Assembly: GCA_937874965.1 (NCBI GenBank)
Contig: CALNCD010000035.1
Span: 1 to 8,152, forward strand
Length of the DNA stretch: 8,152 nt
DNA from: an uncultured Erysipelotrichaceae bacterium
GTDB taxonomy: Bacteria; Bacillota_I; Bacilli_A; Erysipelotrichales; Erysipelotrichaceae
Direction: 5' to 3'
Position numbers and translations under genes: made by a program. The first letter of the stretch is position 1. Every line of letters begins with the position of its first letter. The notes beneath the pieces were generated by a model, which worked only from the letters and a program-made list of their open reading frames with translations, was not told where the DNA came from and did no database searches. Positions 1 through 6,391 of this stretch are shown piece by piece.

Positions 1-103
1 TCATGGCGGGCTTCGCTTCTGCATCAATTCCGCGGCATTACGCTTTATTCCCAAAGAACGGATGAGCGAGGAAGGTTACGGCAGTTATCTCAAAGAACTT
101 TAA
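1..103 (+). CDS. msrB: Peptide-methionine (R)-S-oxide reductase, C-terminal end (partial)
   Basis: Only the last 33 codons are in the window, read in the frame that starts at base 2 and ends with TAA at 101-103. The visible protein begins HGGLRFCINSAALRFIP and ends EEGYGSYLKEL. This matches the C-terminus of MsrB or of MsrAB fusions: the G-L-R-[FY]-C-x-N-S-A block carries the catalytic (or sulfenic-acid-forming) cysteine, here the seventh visible residue, and is followed by the L-R-F-I-P strand and the M-x-E-E-G-Y-G tail common in Gram-positive members. MsrB reduces methionine-R-sulfoxide in oxidised proteins, using thioredoxin-type reductants. Whether this is a stand-alone MsrB or the C-terminal half of an MsrAB fusion cannot be seen. 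A terminator directly follows and overlaps the stop codon. Confidence 0.85.
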   Translation, partial: HGGLRFCINSAALRFIPKERMSEEGYGSYLKEL

Positions 104-129
104 AGGCACCCCACCCGGGCTGCCTTTTT
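102..129 (+). terminator. Rho-independent terminator after msrB
   Basis: The arm AAAGGCA (102-108) pairs with TGCCTTT (121-127). Inside it, one C/C mismatch is followed by CCC (110-112) pairing with GGG (117-119) around a short loop. A run of five T (125-129) follows on the + strand. The stem starts inside the msrB stop codon. On the - strand the same hairpin ends in TTTAAAG, a poor T-tract, so it may also stop cutC transcripts, but weakly. Confidence 0.75.
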
Positions 130-153
130 GAATGACTTCTATCATCTCCTGAG

Positions 154-900
154 TTAGAGACGACGCAATTGTTCAAGACATAATCGCAATTCCTCTGCAT
201 CTACTCCATCATAGCTGTATTGTTCGCCCACATTGAAACTAATACCGTGGTTGATCGAAGTCGGGTCAATCCGCTGCATACGGAATGAGCCATGGACCTG
301 TGACACCTTCGTTGCCTGAATCAATGCATTCACTGTATCAGAGCGAATCCCGGAACCAGCCAACAGTTCAATCTGCTGCCCATACCGCTGCTGCCATTGC
401 TGCAATTGTTCTCGACCTGCCCAAGCGGTCGTTCTCTGTCCGCTGGTCAGGACACGATCTACTCCCTGTGCAATCAAGATTTCTAGACTTTCTTCAGGAT
501 TGCGGCAAAGATCAAACGCACGATGAAAGACCGCTTCTGCTCCATAGCTGTGACAAATGTCTACCATCTGAGCAATCCGCATCGCATCCAAGCTGAAATC
601 TGATTCCAGAACACCGAAAGCAACCCCATGAACACCCAGTTTCAGAAATTCATCCGCCTGAATCAGCATTGCGTTGAACTCATGCGCTGTATACAGAAAG
701 CCGCCGCTGCGAGGTCGTACCATCGCAATAATAGGAATGTCAACCTGCCTGAGAGCAACAGCAGTGACTCCGAAATCAGGCGATAGACCGCCAAGACTCA
801 AAGCACTGTTCAACTCAATCCGATCAGCACCGGTTTCAGCAGCAAGACAGCAATCCTCCACTGTGCTGGCACAGACCTCCAGCAGATAACGGCTAGGCAT
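154..900 (-). CDS. cutC: CutC family protein (copper homeostasis protein family)
   Basis: The 248-residue product is a TIM-barrel protein of the CutC family and has the usual family length. Visible family motifs are LLEVCA near the N-terminus (6-11), GADRIEL (24-30), LGGLSPD (36-42), MVRPRSGGF (60-68), HRAFD (126-130), VLTSGQ (150-155) and AGSGI (181-185). The frame stays open upstream to a methionine codon at 979-981, but the start at 898-900 gives the family N-terminus M-P-S-R-Y-L-L-E-V and removes 27 residues that only cover the end of the upstream gene. That start lies 8 bp inside the end of the S51 peptidase gene (ATGCCTAG, where TAG is the upstream stop). No good ribosome site precedes it, so translation is probably coupled by re-initiation. 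The biochemical role is uncertain: in E. coli, copper phenotypes once ascribed to CutC have been explained by the sRNA MicL encoded in the gene's 3' end. Family assignment is firm, function is not. Confidence 0.88.
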   Translation of the reverse strand: MPSRYLLEVCASTVEDCCLAAETGADRIELNSALSLGGLSPDFGVTAVALRQVDIPIIAMVRPRSGGFLYTAHEFNAMLIQADEFLKLGVHGVAFGVLESDFSLDAMRIAQMVDICHSYGAEAVFHRAFDLCRNPEESLEILIAQGVDRVLTSGQRTTAWAGREQLQQWQQRYGQQIELLAGSGIRSDTVNALIQATKVSQVHGSFRMQRIDPTSINHGISFNVGEQYSYDGVDAEELRLCLEQLRRL

Positions 901-1573
901 CCGCAAAAGTGGAGCGCGTATACAGCTCTGTTTTTCCAAAACGCACAATTTCATCCCCGTCAATGAGAAGACCGCCGTCATTCCTTAACGCATAGACTGG
1001 AATTTCCAAGTCGTGGACAGCCTTATAAATCGAGTGAAGCTGCTCTTCCTGATGATTAAAGTGAACTTCGACATCAAACCCGCGCACCAGATTCAGGCCA
1101 AGCTCAATCTGGTAAAATTCATATTGATCATCCGGTGTGATATGGTACTCTTTAAGCTGAATCATTGCGCCTGCACTGAACCCAAGAACGATACCGGTGT
1201 GCGCTTGGATCAGCTTAATCAGGTTCTGCTGTTCCAAGCGCCGATACATCAGTTCTGGAAAGCCGCCAGGCAAGACAATGCAATCAGTCTCCGCTATCCG
1301 ATCACGGATGGTCTCAAAACTATCCTGAAAACAATTTACCCATTCAATTTGATCATCCGTTATTCCATAACGATGGAACGGTTCCACCAGACTATTCCAA
1401 TAGAAGCCAGTCTGCGGTTGATACAACTCCAAAAATTGTTTTTCGGTCGTTACAAGCTCAGAGAATGAATACGGAAGAATAAGAACCTTTGTATCCTGAG
1501 TAAGGACTGATTTCAAGACCGGAAAAGCCCAGTCTTCGTTAATTCTAAGTTCCGATAAGAGTATATTAATCAT
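893..1573 (-). CDS. Peptidase S51 family protein (dipeptidase E/PepE-like)
   Basis: This 226-residue cytosolic protein has the class-I glutamine-amidotransferase-like fold used by peptidase S51. Key blocks are CIVLPGGFPE (98-107), the nucleophile elbow GFSAGA with the presumed catalytic Ser133, and VHF with His171 in the position of the PepE catalytic histidine. The tail ALRNDGGLLIDGDEI (195-209) matches the usual S51 C-terminal strands. Length is close to the 229 residues of enterobacterial PepE. PepE hydrolyses Asp-X dipeptides; related S51 proteins act on other peptides, so the substrate is unknown. There is no signal peptide. The start at 1571-1573 is supported by an AGGAAGTG ribosome site (complement of 1579-1586) and a promoter just upstream. 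It is the first gene of an operon with cutC, which it overlaps by 8 bp. Confidence 0.87.
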   Translation of the reverse strand: MINILLSELRINEDWAFPVLKSVLTQDTKVLILPYSFSELVTTEKQFLELYQPQTGFYWNSLVEPFHRYGITDDQIEWVNCFQDSFETIRDRIAETDCIVLPGGFPELMYRRLEQQNLIKLIQAHTGIVLGFSAGAMIQLKEYHITPDDQYEFYQIELGLNLVRGFDVEVHFNHQEEQLHSIYKAVHDLEIPVYALRNDGGLLIDGDEIVRFGKTELYTRSTFADA

Positions 1574-1593
1574 AAGCTCACTTCCTTTTCTTT

Positions 1594-1623
1594 AGTATAG
1601 CACGCTAAACCTGACAATGAAAA
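1594..1623 (-). promoter_or_regulatory. Promoter of the S51 peptidase-cutC operon
   Basis: On the - strand, TTTTCA (complement of 1618-1623) is separated by 18 nt from TATACT (complement of 1594-1599). The -10 box is preceded by TG plus one base (1600-1602), an extended -10. There are 20 nt between the -10 box and the start codon, so the leader would be about 13 nt. The promoter shares the divergent gap with the + strand gene at 1665. Confidence 0.55.
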
Positions 1624-1638
1624 TGGATGGAAATACGA

Positions 1639-1664
1639 TATAATAGGATTCAGAGGAGTAAATT
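1639..1664 (+). promoter_or_regulatory. -10 box and ribosome site of the DUF2238 gene
   Basis: A consensus TATAAT lies at 1639-1644 and a GAGGAG ribosome site at 1653-1658, with 6 nt to the ATG at 1665. The -10 box is only 20 nt before the start codon. No convincing -35 hexamer is found at 16-18 nt spacing, so this is a weaker promoter call than the others. Confidence 0.4.
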
Positions 1665-2363
1665 ATGAAACCTATTAACTATGAAAAACTTATGCGGATT
1701 GCGCGTATCGTCGTCTTTGTCACCCTGATTGCCTCGCTGGCTTTCTCAGCCTACCGTGTGCTATCCTCCCCTGCCGATGCCAAAGACATCATCGATGGGA
1801 ATGTTATCCGGACTAAAAGCGACTATGTGTTGATGTGCCTGCAATGTTTGCTCGGAATCTTTGTGCTTTTCCTGCCCTCTTTCATTGAAAAGCACTTTAA
1901 CTTCTCAATCCCCAACGGCATGTATATCATGTACATCATTTTCCTCTACTGCGCCATCTATCTCGGTGAAGTCCGTAGTTTCTACTACCGTATCCCGAAC
2001 TGGGATACCTACCTCCATGCCATGAGTTCGATGATGCTGGGAACACTAGGCTTCTCAGTGGTCTCCTTCTTGAACAGCCACGATACGGTTGCCGTCAAGA
2101 TGAACCCGATCTTTGTTGCTTTATTTGCATTCTCATTTGCCGTTATGATCGGTACACTTTGGGAGGTCTACGAATACACCTTTGATGGCCTGCTGGGTTT
2201 AAATATGCAGAAATTCGCATCAGATGGCGGCGTCAATCTGATCGGCCGTGCAGCACTCAGCGATACGATGGATGACATCATCGTCGATGTCATCGGTGCA
2301 CTCATCAGTGCTGTCATTGGATATTTCACCCTGATTTATCATCCTCGCAAATCCCGCTCATGA
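1665..2363 (+). CDS. DUF2238/YjdF-like multi-pass membrane protein
   Basis: The 232-residue product has about six predicted membrane segments (roughly 13-31, 54-74, 85-102, 117-136, 148-166, 207-225). Polar residues sit in or near the membrane in the pattern of the DUF2238 (YjdF) family: W-D-x-x-x-H at 113-118, W-E-x-x-E at 166-170, and D-T-M-D-D-I-x-x-D at 200-208. The E/D/H set looks like a possible metal or proton site, but no function is established for the family and I infer none. The start is fixed by a GAGGAG ribosome site 6 nt upstream. The gene is divergent from the S51-cutC operon. Its TGA stop overlaps that of the sortase-like gene on the other strand through the shared TCATGA. Family assignment comes from motif pattern recalled from memory, so confidence is moderate. 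Confidence 0.7.
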   Translation: MKPINYEKLMRIARIVVFVTLIASLAFSAYRVLSSPADAKDIIDGNVIRTKSDYVLMCLQCLLGIFVLFLPSFIEKHFNFSIPNGMYIMYIIFLYCAIYLGEVRSFYYRIPNWDTYLHAMSSMMLGTLGFSVVSFLNSHDTVAVKMNPIFVALFAFSFAVMIGTLWEVYEYTFDGLLGLNMQKFASDGGVNLIGRAALSDTMDDIIVDVIGALISAVIGYFTLIYHPRKSRS

Positions 2364-3461
2364 TTGCAGTTCTGCTTCAATGATCCACAGAATATTACCT
2401 GTCTCATCGATGCAGGTCTGCAGTACAATCCGTTCCTGGTTGCCTTTGGATGTAATCCGGTAGTATTGATCTGCCGGTGTGTTCACCCGTCTGACCTTGT
2501 ATTTTGCAGTCACCTTGTACGTAAATGCCGTTCCTGAACTATCAGTAACGATCACGGCATCACCTATTCCTAGAGTTGATACCTTGGTGAAAGCCGAATA
2601 GTAATGACCGATAAAATGAGTGTTCATCTGATCAGTTCCGCTGTAACTCTGTGTTCCTCCCCAGGTTGAGGCTAATTGCGGTTCGCTATCGATAATCGCC
2701 TGACCGCTGTCATACCCGCCATTGCGATAACCCACACTTTTATTGAGACTCGGAAAATACAATCGATTAGCCTGGTAGCTCTGAACAGAAACCGACGGAG
2801 CTGCAGAGACAGCCGCTTGTTTCGGCTGGGAGTCCGGACGGCTTACAGGGACGCTCACTTGTTCCACCGGCTTGTCCAGAATTGTAAAGACCGCTTCCTG
2901 CTGGCTGGTATTTCCGCTTCTATCCCGAGCCGTATACACAATGGTATTTGCCCCAGTGACAGGAAAAGCAGGAGAATCCACCTCCAGAACAACGCTTTGA
3001 TCGTAGTTATCGCTCACGGTACTCTCCTGGACATAATCAATGATCTCGCCGGCAAAATAGCGGGTTTTTGTGAACCTGAGCGTAATGACAGGAGCAATGC
3101 GATCACCTAGTGTAATCGTCTTCTTCTGCCATAGATCCTTTGAAGCACTGTAGGTTACCAAACTGTAATTCAGATCACTGATAACCTGGTAATTGAAATA
3201 ATCATAGAATGCTTTATCCTGACCGTTCTGGACAAAGATAAGATCGCCGTGTTCAAGGGATAAATCCGAATATGTTAATGGTTTTTCAATTGGATGATTA
3301 ATGTGTATTTCAGAAAGTGTTGCACTGGTGACTAAATCTGCGCTTTCCGAAACAGCGTTTTGAGTTGAATCAAGCAAATTCATCGGTATTTGACCAATAA
3401 GCCCTATGCTGGTCGTAAATGTAATTGAGATGGTTGTGACTAGAGTTATCAATGTTTTCAT
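2358..3461 (-). CDS. Secreted Ig-like domain protein with C-terminal sortase-like domain
   Basis: The 367-residue product begins with a lysine and a hydrophobic stretch (about 4-26), a signal peptide or N-terminal membrane anchor. Residues about 118-196 form a bacterial Ig-like (DUF5011/HYR-type) domain, with D-R-I-A-P-V-I near 120, V-S-D-N at 149-152 and IVYTARDRSGN at 174-184. A Pro/Ser/Gln/Val-rich linker (about 197-225) follows. The C-terminal 140 residues look like a sortase barrel: LYFPSLN (234-240), FIGH with presumed catalytic His286, and IVLQTC with Cys350, 64 residues later. The catalytic arginine expected about eight residues after the cysteine in streptococcal-type SrtA aligns with Leu358 (NILWIIEAEL), so the triad appears incomplete. 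The start at 3459-3461 is chosen over an in-frame methionine 17 codons upstream because AAAGGAGA lies at the right distance and the signal sequence starts there. No LPXTG substrate gene is next to it. It may be a specialised or inactive sortase-like protein. Confidence 0.8.
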   Translation of the reverse strand: MKTLITLVTTISITFTTSIGLIGQIPMNLLDSTQNAVSESADLVTSATLSEIHINHPIEKPLTYSDLSLEHGDLIFVQNGQDKAFYDYFNYQVISDLNYSLVTYSASKDLWQKKTITLGDRIAPVITLRFTKTRYFAGEIIDYVQESTVSDNYDQSVVLEVDSPAFPVTGANTIVYTARDRSGNTSQQEAVFTILDKPVEQVSVPVSRPDSQPKQAAVSAAPSVSVQSYQANRLYFPSLNKSVGYRNGGYDSGQAIIDSEPQLASTWGGTQSYSGTDQMNTHFIGHYYSAFTKVSTLGIGDAVIVTDSSGTAFTYKVTAKYKVRRVNTPADQYYRITSKGNQERIVLQTCIDETGNILWIIEAELQS

Positions 3462-3466
3462 AACGT

Positions 3467-3474
3467 TCTCCTTT
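3467..3474 (-). promoter_or_regulatory. Ribosome binding site deciding the sortase-like gene start
   Basis: AAAGGAGA on the - strand (complement of 3467-3474) precedes the ATG at 3459-3461, with 6 nt between GGAG and the ATG. The methionine 17 codons further upstream has no comparable site. This sets the N-terminus at M-K-T-L-I-T. Confidence 0.75.
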
Positions 3475-3790
3475 GAATAGACATGAAAGCAAATCACACT
3501 CAAATTATTCAATCAAAGAGGCTACGATTCAACGCTTATGACTAACACCACGACCTTTCCGCTTCTGCCTGTTTTCAAGCAAGCATAAGATTTGACAAGC
3601 CAAAGGAATTCACAGAGAATGGAATGGGATAATCCGGATAGAAATTTGATTTTCGCGAGAAACGGTCAGTTCTTTCTCAAATTGTATCGTTTGATTCCGC
3701 TGATTTCCTCGCACTCCCATTATACCTTAAAAAAACCTGTTTTTTATTACTTTTCCTGCATTTCAATCTGTTTGAAAATATAGATAAACA
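3475..3790. other. Non-coding gap upstream of the sortase-like gene
   Basis: No believable gene is seen on either strand in this stretch of about 316 bases. On the - strand a perfect TATAAT (complement of 3719-3724) preceded by an A/T-rich tract could be a -10 box, but no -35 match lies at 16-18 nt. If used, it would give the sortase-like mRNA a leader of about 250 nt. That leader holds a short inverted repeat GAGAAA (3657-3662)/TTTCTC (3673-3678). No closer promoter with both boxes is convincing. I do not recognise a riboswitch, T-box or known RNA here. Confidence 0.3.
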
Positions 3791-3820
3791 CAAAAAAGAG
3801 CCTTCTTGACGAGGGCTCTT
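3791..3820 (-). terminator. Rho-independent terminator after the S66 peptidase gene
   Basis: The ten-base arms AAGAGCCTTC (3796-3805) and GAGGGCTCTT (3811-3820) pair, with one G-T wobble, around the loop TTGAC. On the - strand the stem is followed by six T (complement of 3792-3797). It starts 14 bases past the stop of the S66 gene. It is a strong intrinsic terminator for that gene. Confidence 0.87.
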
Positions 3821-3833
3821 CGTTTTGTAATGT

Positions 3834-4892
3834 TTATTCAACAAATGCTTCTTGATAGGAAATCAATGAGCCTGAATAATTGACCTTGACCAGTCCTCCA
3901 TACAGGAACAAGGTCTTAGGGTAACAATGCCCGATCGGTACATTCACCAGAACCGGATAGGTTTCATCAGCAATAACCTCTCCGAGAATACGGTGGTACT
4001 CCTCCTGATAAACGCCATCCTGAGGTTTCCCGAACAGTAATCCTTGGCTATATCGGAATACGCCGTACCCTTTCAATAACTCAACCATTGATTTGAACAC
4101 TTCAGGATCAGGCTTCTCTTCGCTGACCTCCAAAAAGAAGAGGCTTTCCTTTAATTCCTGTTCCGTAAAGAAGAGAGTATACCTGCGATTAAGACCTTGG
4201 TTCTTGACGGTTGTCAGCAGATCCGCAAAACTCTCAAGGCAGCCGCCGAGTAATTTCCCCTGGACCTCATGTGCACCCTGAAGCCAATACAAACCGGTAT
4301 TCTCATGAACCATCCGCGGCTTATTCAAGGCCTCTTCCTGAAATGAAGTCCGCTCTTCATACCACCGCTCGCTTCCTTTGATAACCGGCATCAGCCCTGG
4401 ATGAAAGAACCATTCAAAAGAATTCATTGAATAAGGCAGACGATGTGCGGGCAACTCACAGAAATCACACAGAAAATTCAGACCATAATAGCTCTTCAAT
4501 CCCAAGCGATGAAGCATGAGATGATTGATGGTTGTATCGGAATACCCGATGAATGGCTTCGGGTGGTCCTGCACCAGCTGCTTAAAGTCTTCCGTCATCA
4601 GATAAGGAGCCAGCCGTAATGTATCTTCTCCTCCGATTGCACACAGGATCATTGCGACAGAATCATCCGTAAATGCTTCAATCAAATCCTGTGCCCGCCA
4701 CTCAGGATGCTCATCCAGTGCCGACAGTCCATCTCTGGCATGGGTTGCATAGCGCACCTTCAACCCGAAGGATTTCAGAGTTTCTTCTCCCAGCTGACGC
4801 TGATACGCTGTATAACTCTCTCCCAGGATACCCGACGACAAGCTGACAATCATCACCGTATCCAAAGGTTTCAATCCTCTTCCCTTGATCAT
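3834..4892 (-). CDS. Peptidase S66 family protein (LD-carboxypeptidase/MccF-like)
   Basis: The 352-residue protein has the S66 serine peptidase layout. The N-terminal half carries the AIGGEDTLRLAPYL block (85-98) and the nucleophile elbow IGYSD with Ser118. The C-terminal half carries FFLEVSEEKP with Glu255 and PIGHC with His322. This matches the Ser-Glu-His triad of LD-carboxypeptidases and of MccF, whose nucleophile is also numbered Ser118. There is no signal peptide, so it acts in the cytosol. S66 enzymes either trim the terminal D-Ala from muropeptide tetrapeptides during wall recycling (LdcA type) or cut amide bonds in microcin-C-type peptide-nucleotides (MccF type). The length and FLE-x-S-E-E motif lean toward the MccF-like branch, but the substrate is open. 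A GGAGGTGA ribosome site precedes the start, and a strong terminator follows. It is divergent from the serine hydrolase gene with an 83-bp gap. Confidence 0.9.
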   Translation of the reverse strand: MIKGRGLKPLDTVMIVSLSSGILGESYTAYQRQLGEETLKSFGLKVRYATHARDGLSALDEHPEWRAQDLIEAFTDDSVAMILCAIGGEDTLRLAPYLMTEDFKQLVQDHPKPFIGYSDTTINHLMLHRLGLKSYYGLNFLCDFCELPAHRLPYSMNSFEWFFHPGLMPVIKGSERWYEERTSFQEEALNKPRMVHENTGLYWLQGAHEVQGKLLGGCLESFADLLTTVKNQGLNRRYTLFFTEQELKESLFFLEVSEEKPDPEVFKSMVELLKGYGVFRYSQGLLFGKPQDGVYQEEYHRILGEVIADETYPVLVNVPIGHCYPKTLFLYGGLVKVNYSGSLISYQEAFVE

Positions 4893-4917
4893 AGTTCACC
4901 TCCGCATAAGTTTCTTT

Positions 4918-4945
4918 AGTATACACCATTTAAATCTAAAGGCAA
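4918..4945 (-). promoter_or_regulatory. Promoter of the S66 peptidase gene
   Basis: On the - strand, TTGCCT (complement of 4940-4945) is separated by 16 nt from TATACT (complement of 4918-4923). The -10 box lies 25 nt before the ATG. It interleaves with the opposing promoter of the serine hydrolase gene, so the two RNA polymerases would compete for the same DNA. Confidence 0.5.
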
Positions 4946-4957
4946 ATTCCCTATAAT
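4929..4957 (+). promoter_or_regulatory. Promoter of the serine hydrolase gene
   Basis: TTTAAA (4929-4934) is separated by 17 nt from a consensus TATAAT (4952-4957). An AGGAGG ribosome site follows at 4964-4969, with 6 nt to the ATG at 4976. The -10 box is only 18 nt before the start codon, giving a leader of about 11-12 nt. It overlaps the divergent S66 promoter. Confidence 0.55.
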
Positions 4958-4975
4958 GAAAGCAGGAGGCACACA

Positions 4976-6391
4976 ATGAACAATGAACAGATCAGGACCC
5001 TCTTCAATACCTTGCAGGCTAATTTCCCAGCCATGCAAACCCCTGGCTTAGCTGTTGGAATAGTCGACCAGAATGGATTAGTTGCCTTTAAGGGACTGGG
5101 ATTTGCAGATCGCGAAAATCAGATTCCTTACACTGAGAAAACATTGCACTTCAGCGGATCAACCACGAAGGCGATTACGATAATGGTCTTAATGCTGCTT
5201 AAAGAACAGGGATATCTCGACTTCGACACGCCGATCAAGACCTACGACCCATCATTCAGAATGGCGGGTCCCTATGTCGAGAACAACGTAACAATCCGTG
5301 ATTTTATGGTTCATGTCAGCGGGTTATCAGAGCTTGATCTGGTCTGGCTGTCCAAGCAGCCGATAACAACCTCTGAAGTCTATGAGACCTTGGCCCAAGC
5401 GCCTATGATTCACCCCTTCCGAGTAACCTTCGATTACAATAATGTGACCTACGGCTATCTTGGCATCCTGGCAAGCCGTATCACCAGCAAACCCTACAAA
5501 GATCTGGTGCATGACTTGATCTTCAAACCTTTGAACATGAGTCAGGCCTATATCGACTTTGATGACATCATGCAAGGAACTCCTCTAGCCAAAGGCTATC
5601 AATGGCGTCATAATCATAGTGAACGTGTCCATTATGATAATATCGGAGCACTTGCAGCCGCAGGTCAAATGGCGGTATCTGCCGAATCCATGGCGCAATG
5701 GATCAGCGCCCAGATCAACGCAGGGCGGCCGCTGATCAACGAAGCGGATTACAGTTATCTGACAACACCGCAAATCCCGGCCATTCATGACGATCAAACA
5801 CAAGCTTCAAGTTATGGCGGCGGCTGGTTTATTGATAGTTACCGCGGTGAAGAAATCATCACACATTCAGGGGGCATTGAAGGCTTCGAAACCTATATCG
5901 GGTATTCAAAGACAAAGAAAATAGGGTACATCGTCTTTTCCAACGGCCGCTACAGCGGTGCTAACTCTATAGCAAACCGAATGGTCAGGGATGCAGTTTT
6001 CAGTCTTCCCCGGATTGATTGGCTAGCATTGACGCATCAGCAGATGGAAGAACTGGAACGCAGCGCAGCTGCAACCAGAACAACCCTTGAATCCCAGCTG
6101 AACGAAACCAGAAACCTTGAAATCCTGGCGGGAATCTACTCAAACCCTGCATACGGAACACTCGAGCTCATAAAAAAAGATCAGTATCTGATCATGAACT
6201 TCAATCGGAATATACAGGCGATCCCTCTTATAGACCTAGGGAATCATCGTCTGAGGACAGAATCCGAATACATCATGGACTTTCCGCTGACCTTTTATCT
6301 AACGCTTCAAGCCGACGCCGATCTCAGACTTACTGCATTGATGGAAGGCCAATGTTTCAGTGTTTATTTTCAGCCGACAAGAATGAAATAA
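4976..6391 (+). CDS. Beta-lactamase-family (class C-like) serine hydrolase
   Basis: The 471-residue product has the penicillin-binding-protein-like beta-lactamase fold (PF00144). The three hallmark motifs are present: S-T-T-K at 62-65 (nucleophile Ser62, general base Lys65), Y-N-N at 154-156, and H-S-G at 297-299 in place of KTG. The family HVSGLSE block is at 113-119. A C-terminal domain (about 375-470), opening with LAGIYSNPAYGTLEL, resembles the DUF3471-type beta-barrel found after this fold. No signal peptide or anchor is visible, so unlike true AmpC or PBPs the protein should be cytosolic. Likely activities are esterase, D-amino-acid peptidase or amidase; calling it an antibiotic resistance enzyme would be unjustified. 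An AGGAGG ribosome site fixes the start. The 3' end overlaps the convergent membrane-protein gene by 22 bp. Confidence 0.9.
   Translation: MNNEQIRTLFNTLQANFPAMQTPGLAVGIVDQNGLVAFKGLGFADRENQIPYTEKTLHFSGSTTKAITIMVLMLLKEQGYLDFDTPIKTYDPSFRMAGPYVENNVTIRDFMVHVSGLSELDLVWLSKQPITTSEVYETLAQAPMIHPFRVTFDYNNVTYGYLGILASRITSKPYKDLVHDLIFKPLNMSQAYIDFDDIMQGTPLAKGYQWRHNHSERVHYDNIGALAAAGQMAVSAESMAQWISAQINAGRPLINEADYSYLTTPQIPAIHDDQTQASSYGGGWFIDSYRGEEIITHSGGIEGFETYIGYSKTKKIGYIVFSNGRYSGANSIANRMVRDAVFSLPRIDWLALTHQQMEELERSAAATRTTLESQLNETRNLEILAGIYSNPAYGTLELIKKDQYLIMNFNRNIQAIPLIDLGNHRLRTESEYIMDFPLTFYLTLQADADLRLTALMEGQCFSVYFQPTRMK

Noticed and set aside
901..981. N-terminal extension of CutC to the ATG at 979-981
   Set aside because: The extra 27 residues overlap the upstream gene and are not part of the CutC fold; the 248-residue form matches family length.
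285..1468. Several + strand open frames opposite cutC and the S51 gene
   Set aside because: They are antisense shadows with no motifs or ribosome sites, over well-recognised genes.
3462..3512. Upstream methionine of the sortase-like gene
   Set aside because: It lacks a ribosome site and would bury the signal peptide; AAAGGAGA points to the start at 3459-3461.
3610..3720. 36-codon - strand open frame beginning at the TATAATG sequence
   Set aside because: Its ATG is part of the candidate -10 box, there is no ribosome site, and the peptide is unremarkable.
3729..3745. A-run/CCTG/T-run inverted repeat as a terminator
   Set aside because: The stem is only A-T pairs with no G-C core, so it is too weak, and no gene ends next to it.
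3592..3783. 63-codon + strand open frame starting with TTG
   Set aside because: No proper ribosome site, no recognisable motif, low-complexity tail, and it lies in the gap upstream of a - strand gene. Likely chance.
4976..6391. Serine hydrolase as an AmpC-type antibiotic resistance gene
   Set aside because: No signal peptide, an HSG rather than KTG third motif, and a DUF3471-like tail point to a cytosolic esterase or peptidase rather than a secreted beta-lactamase.
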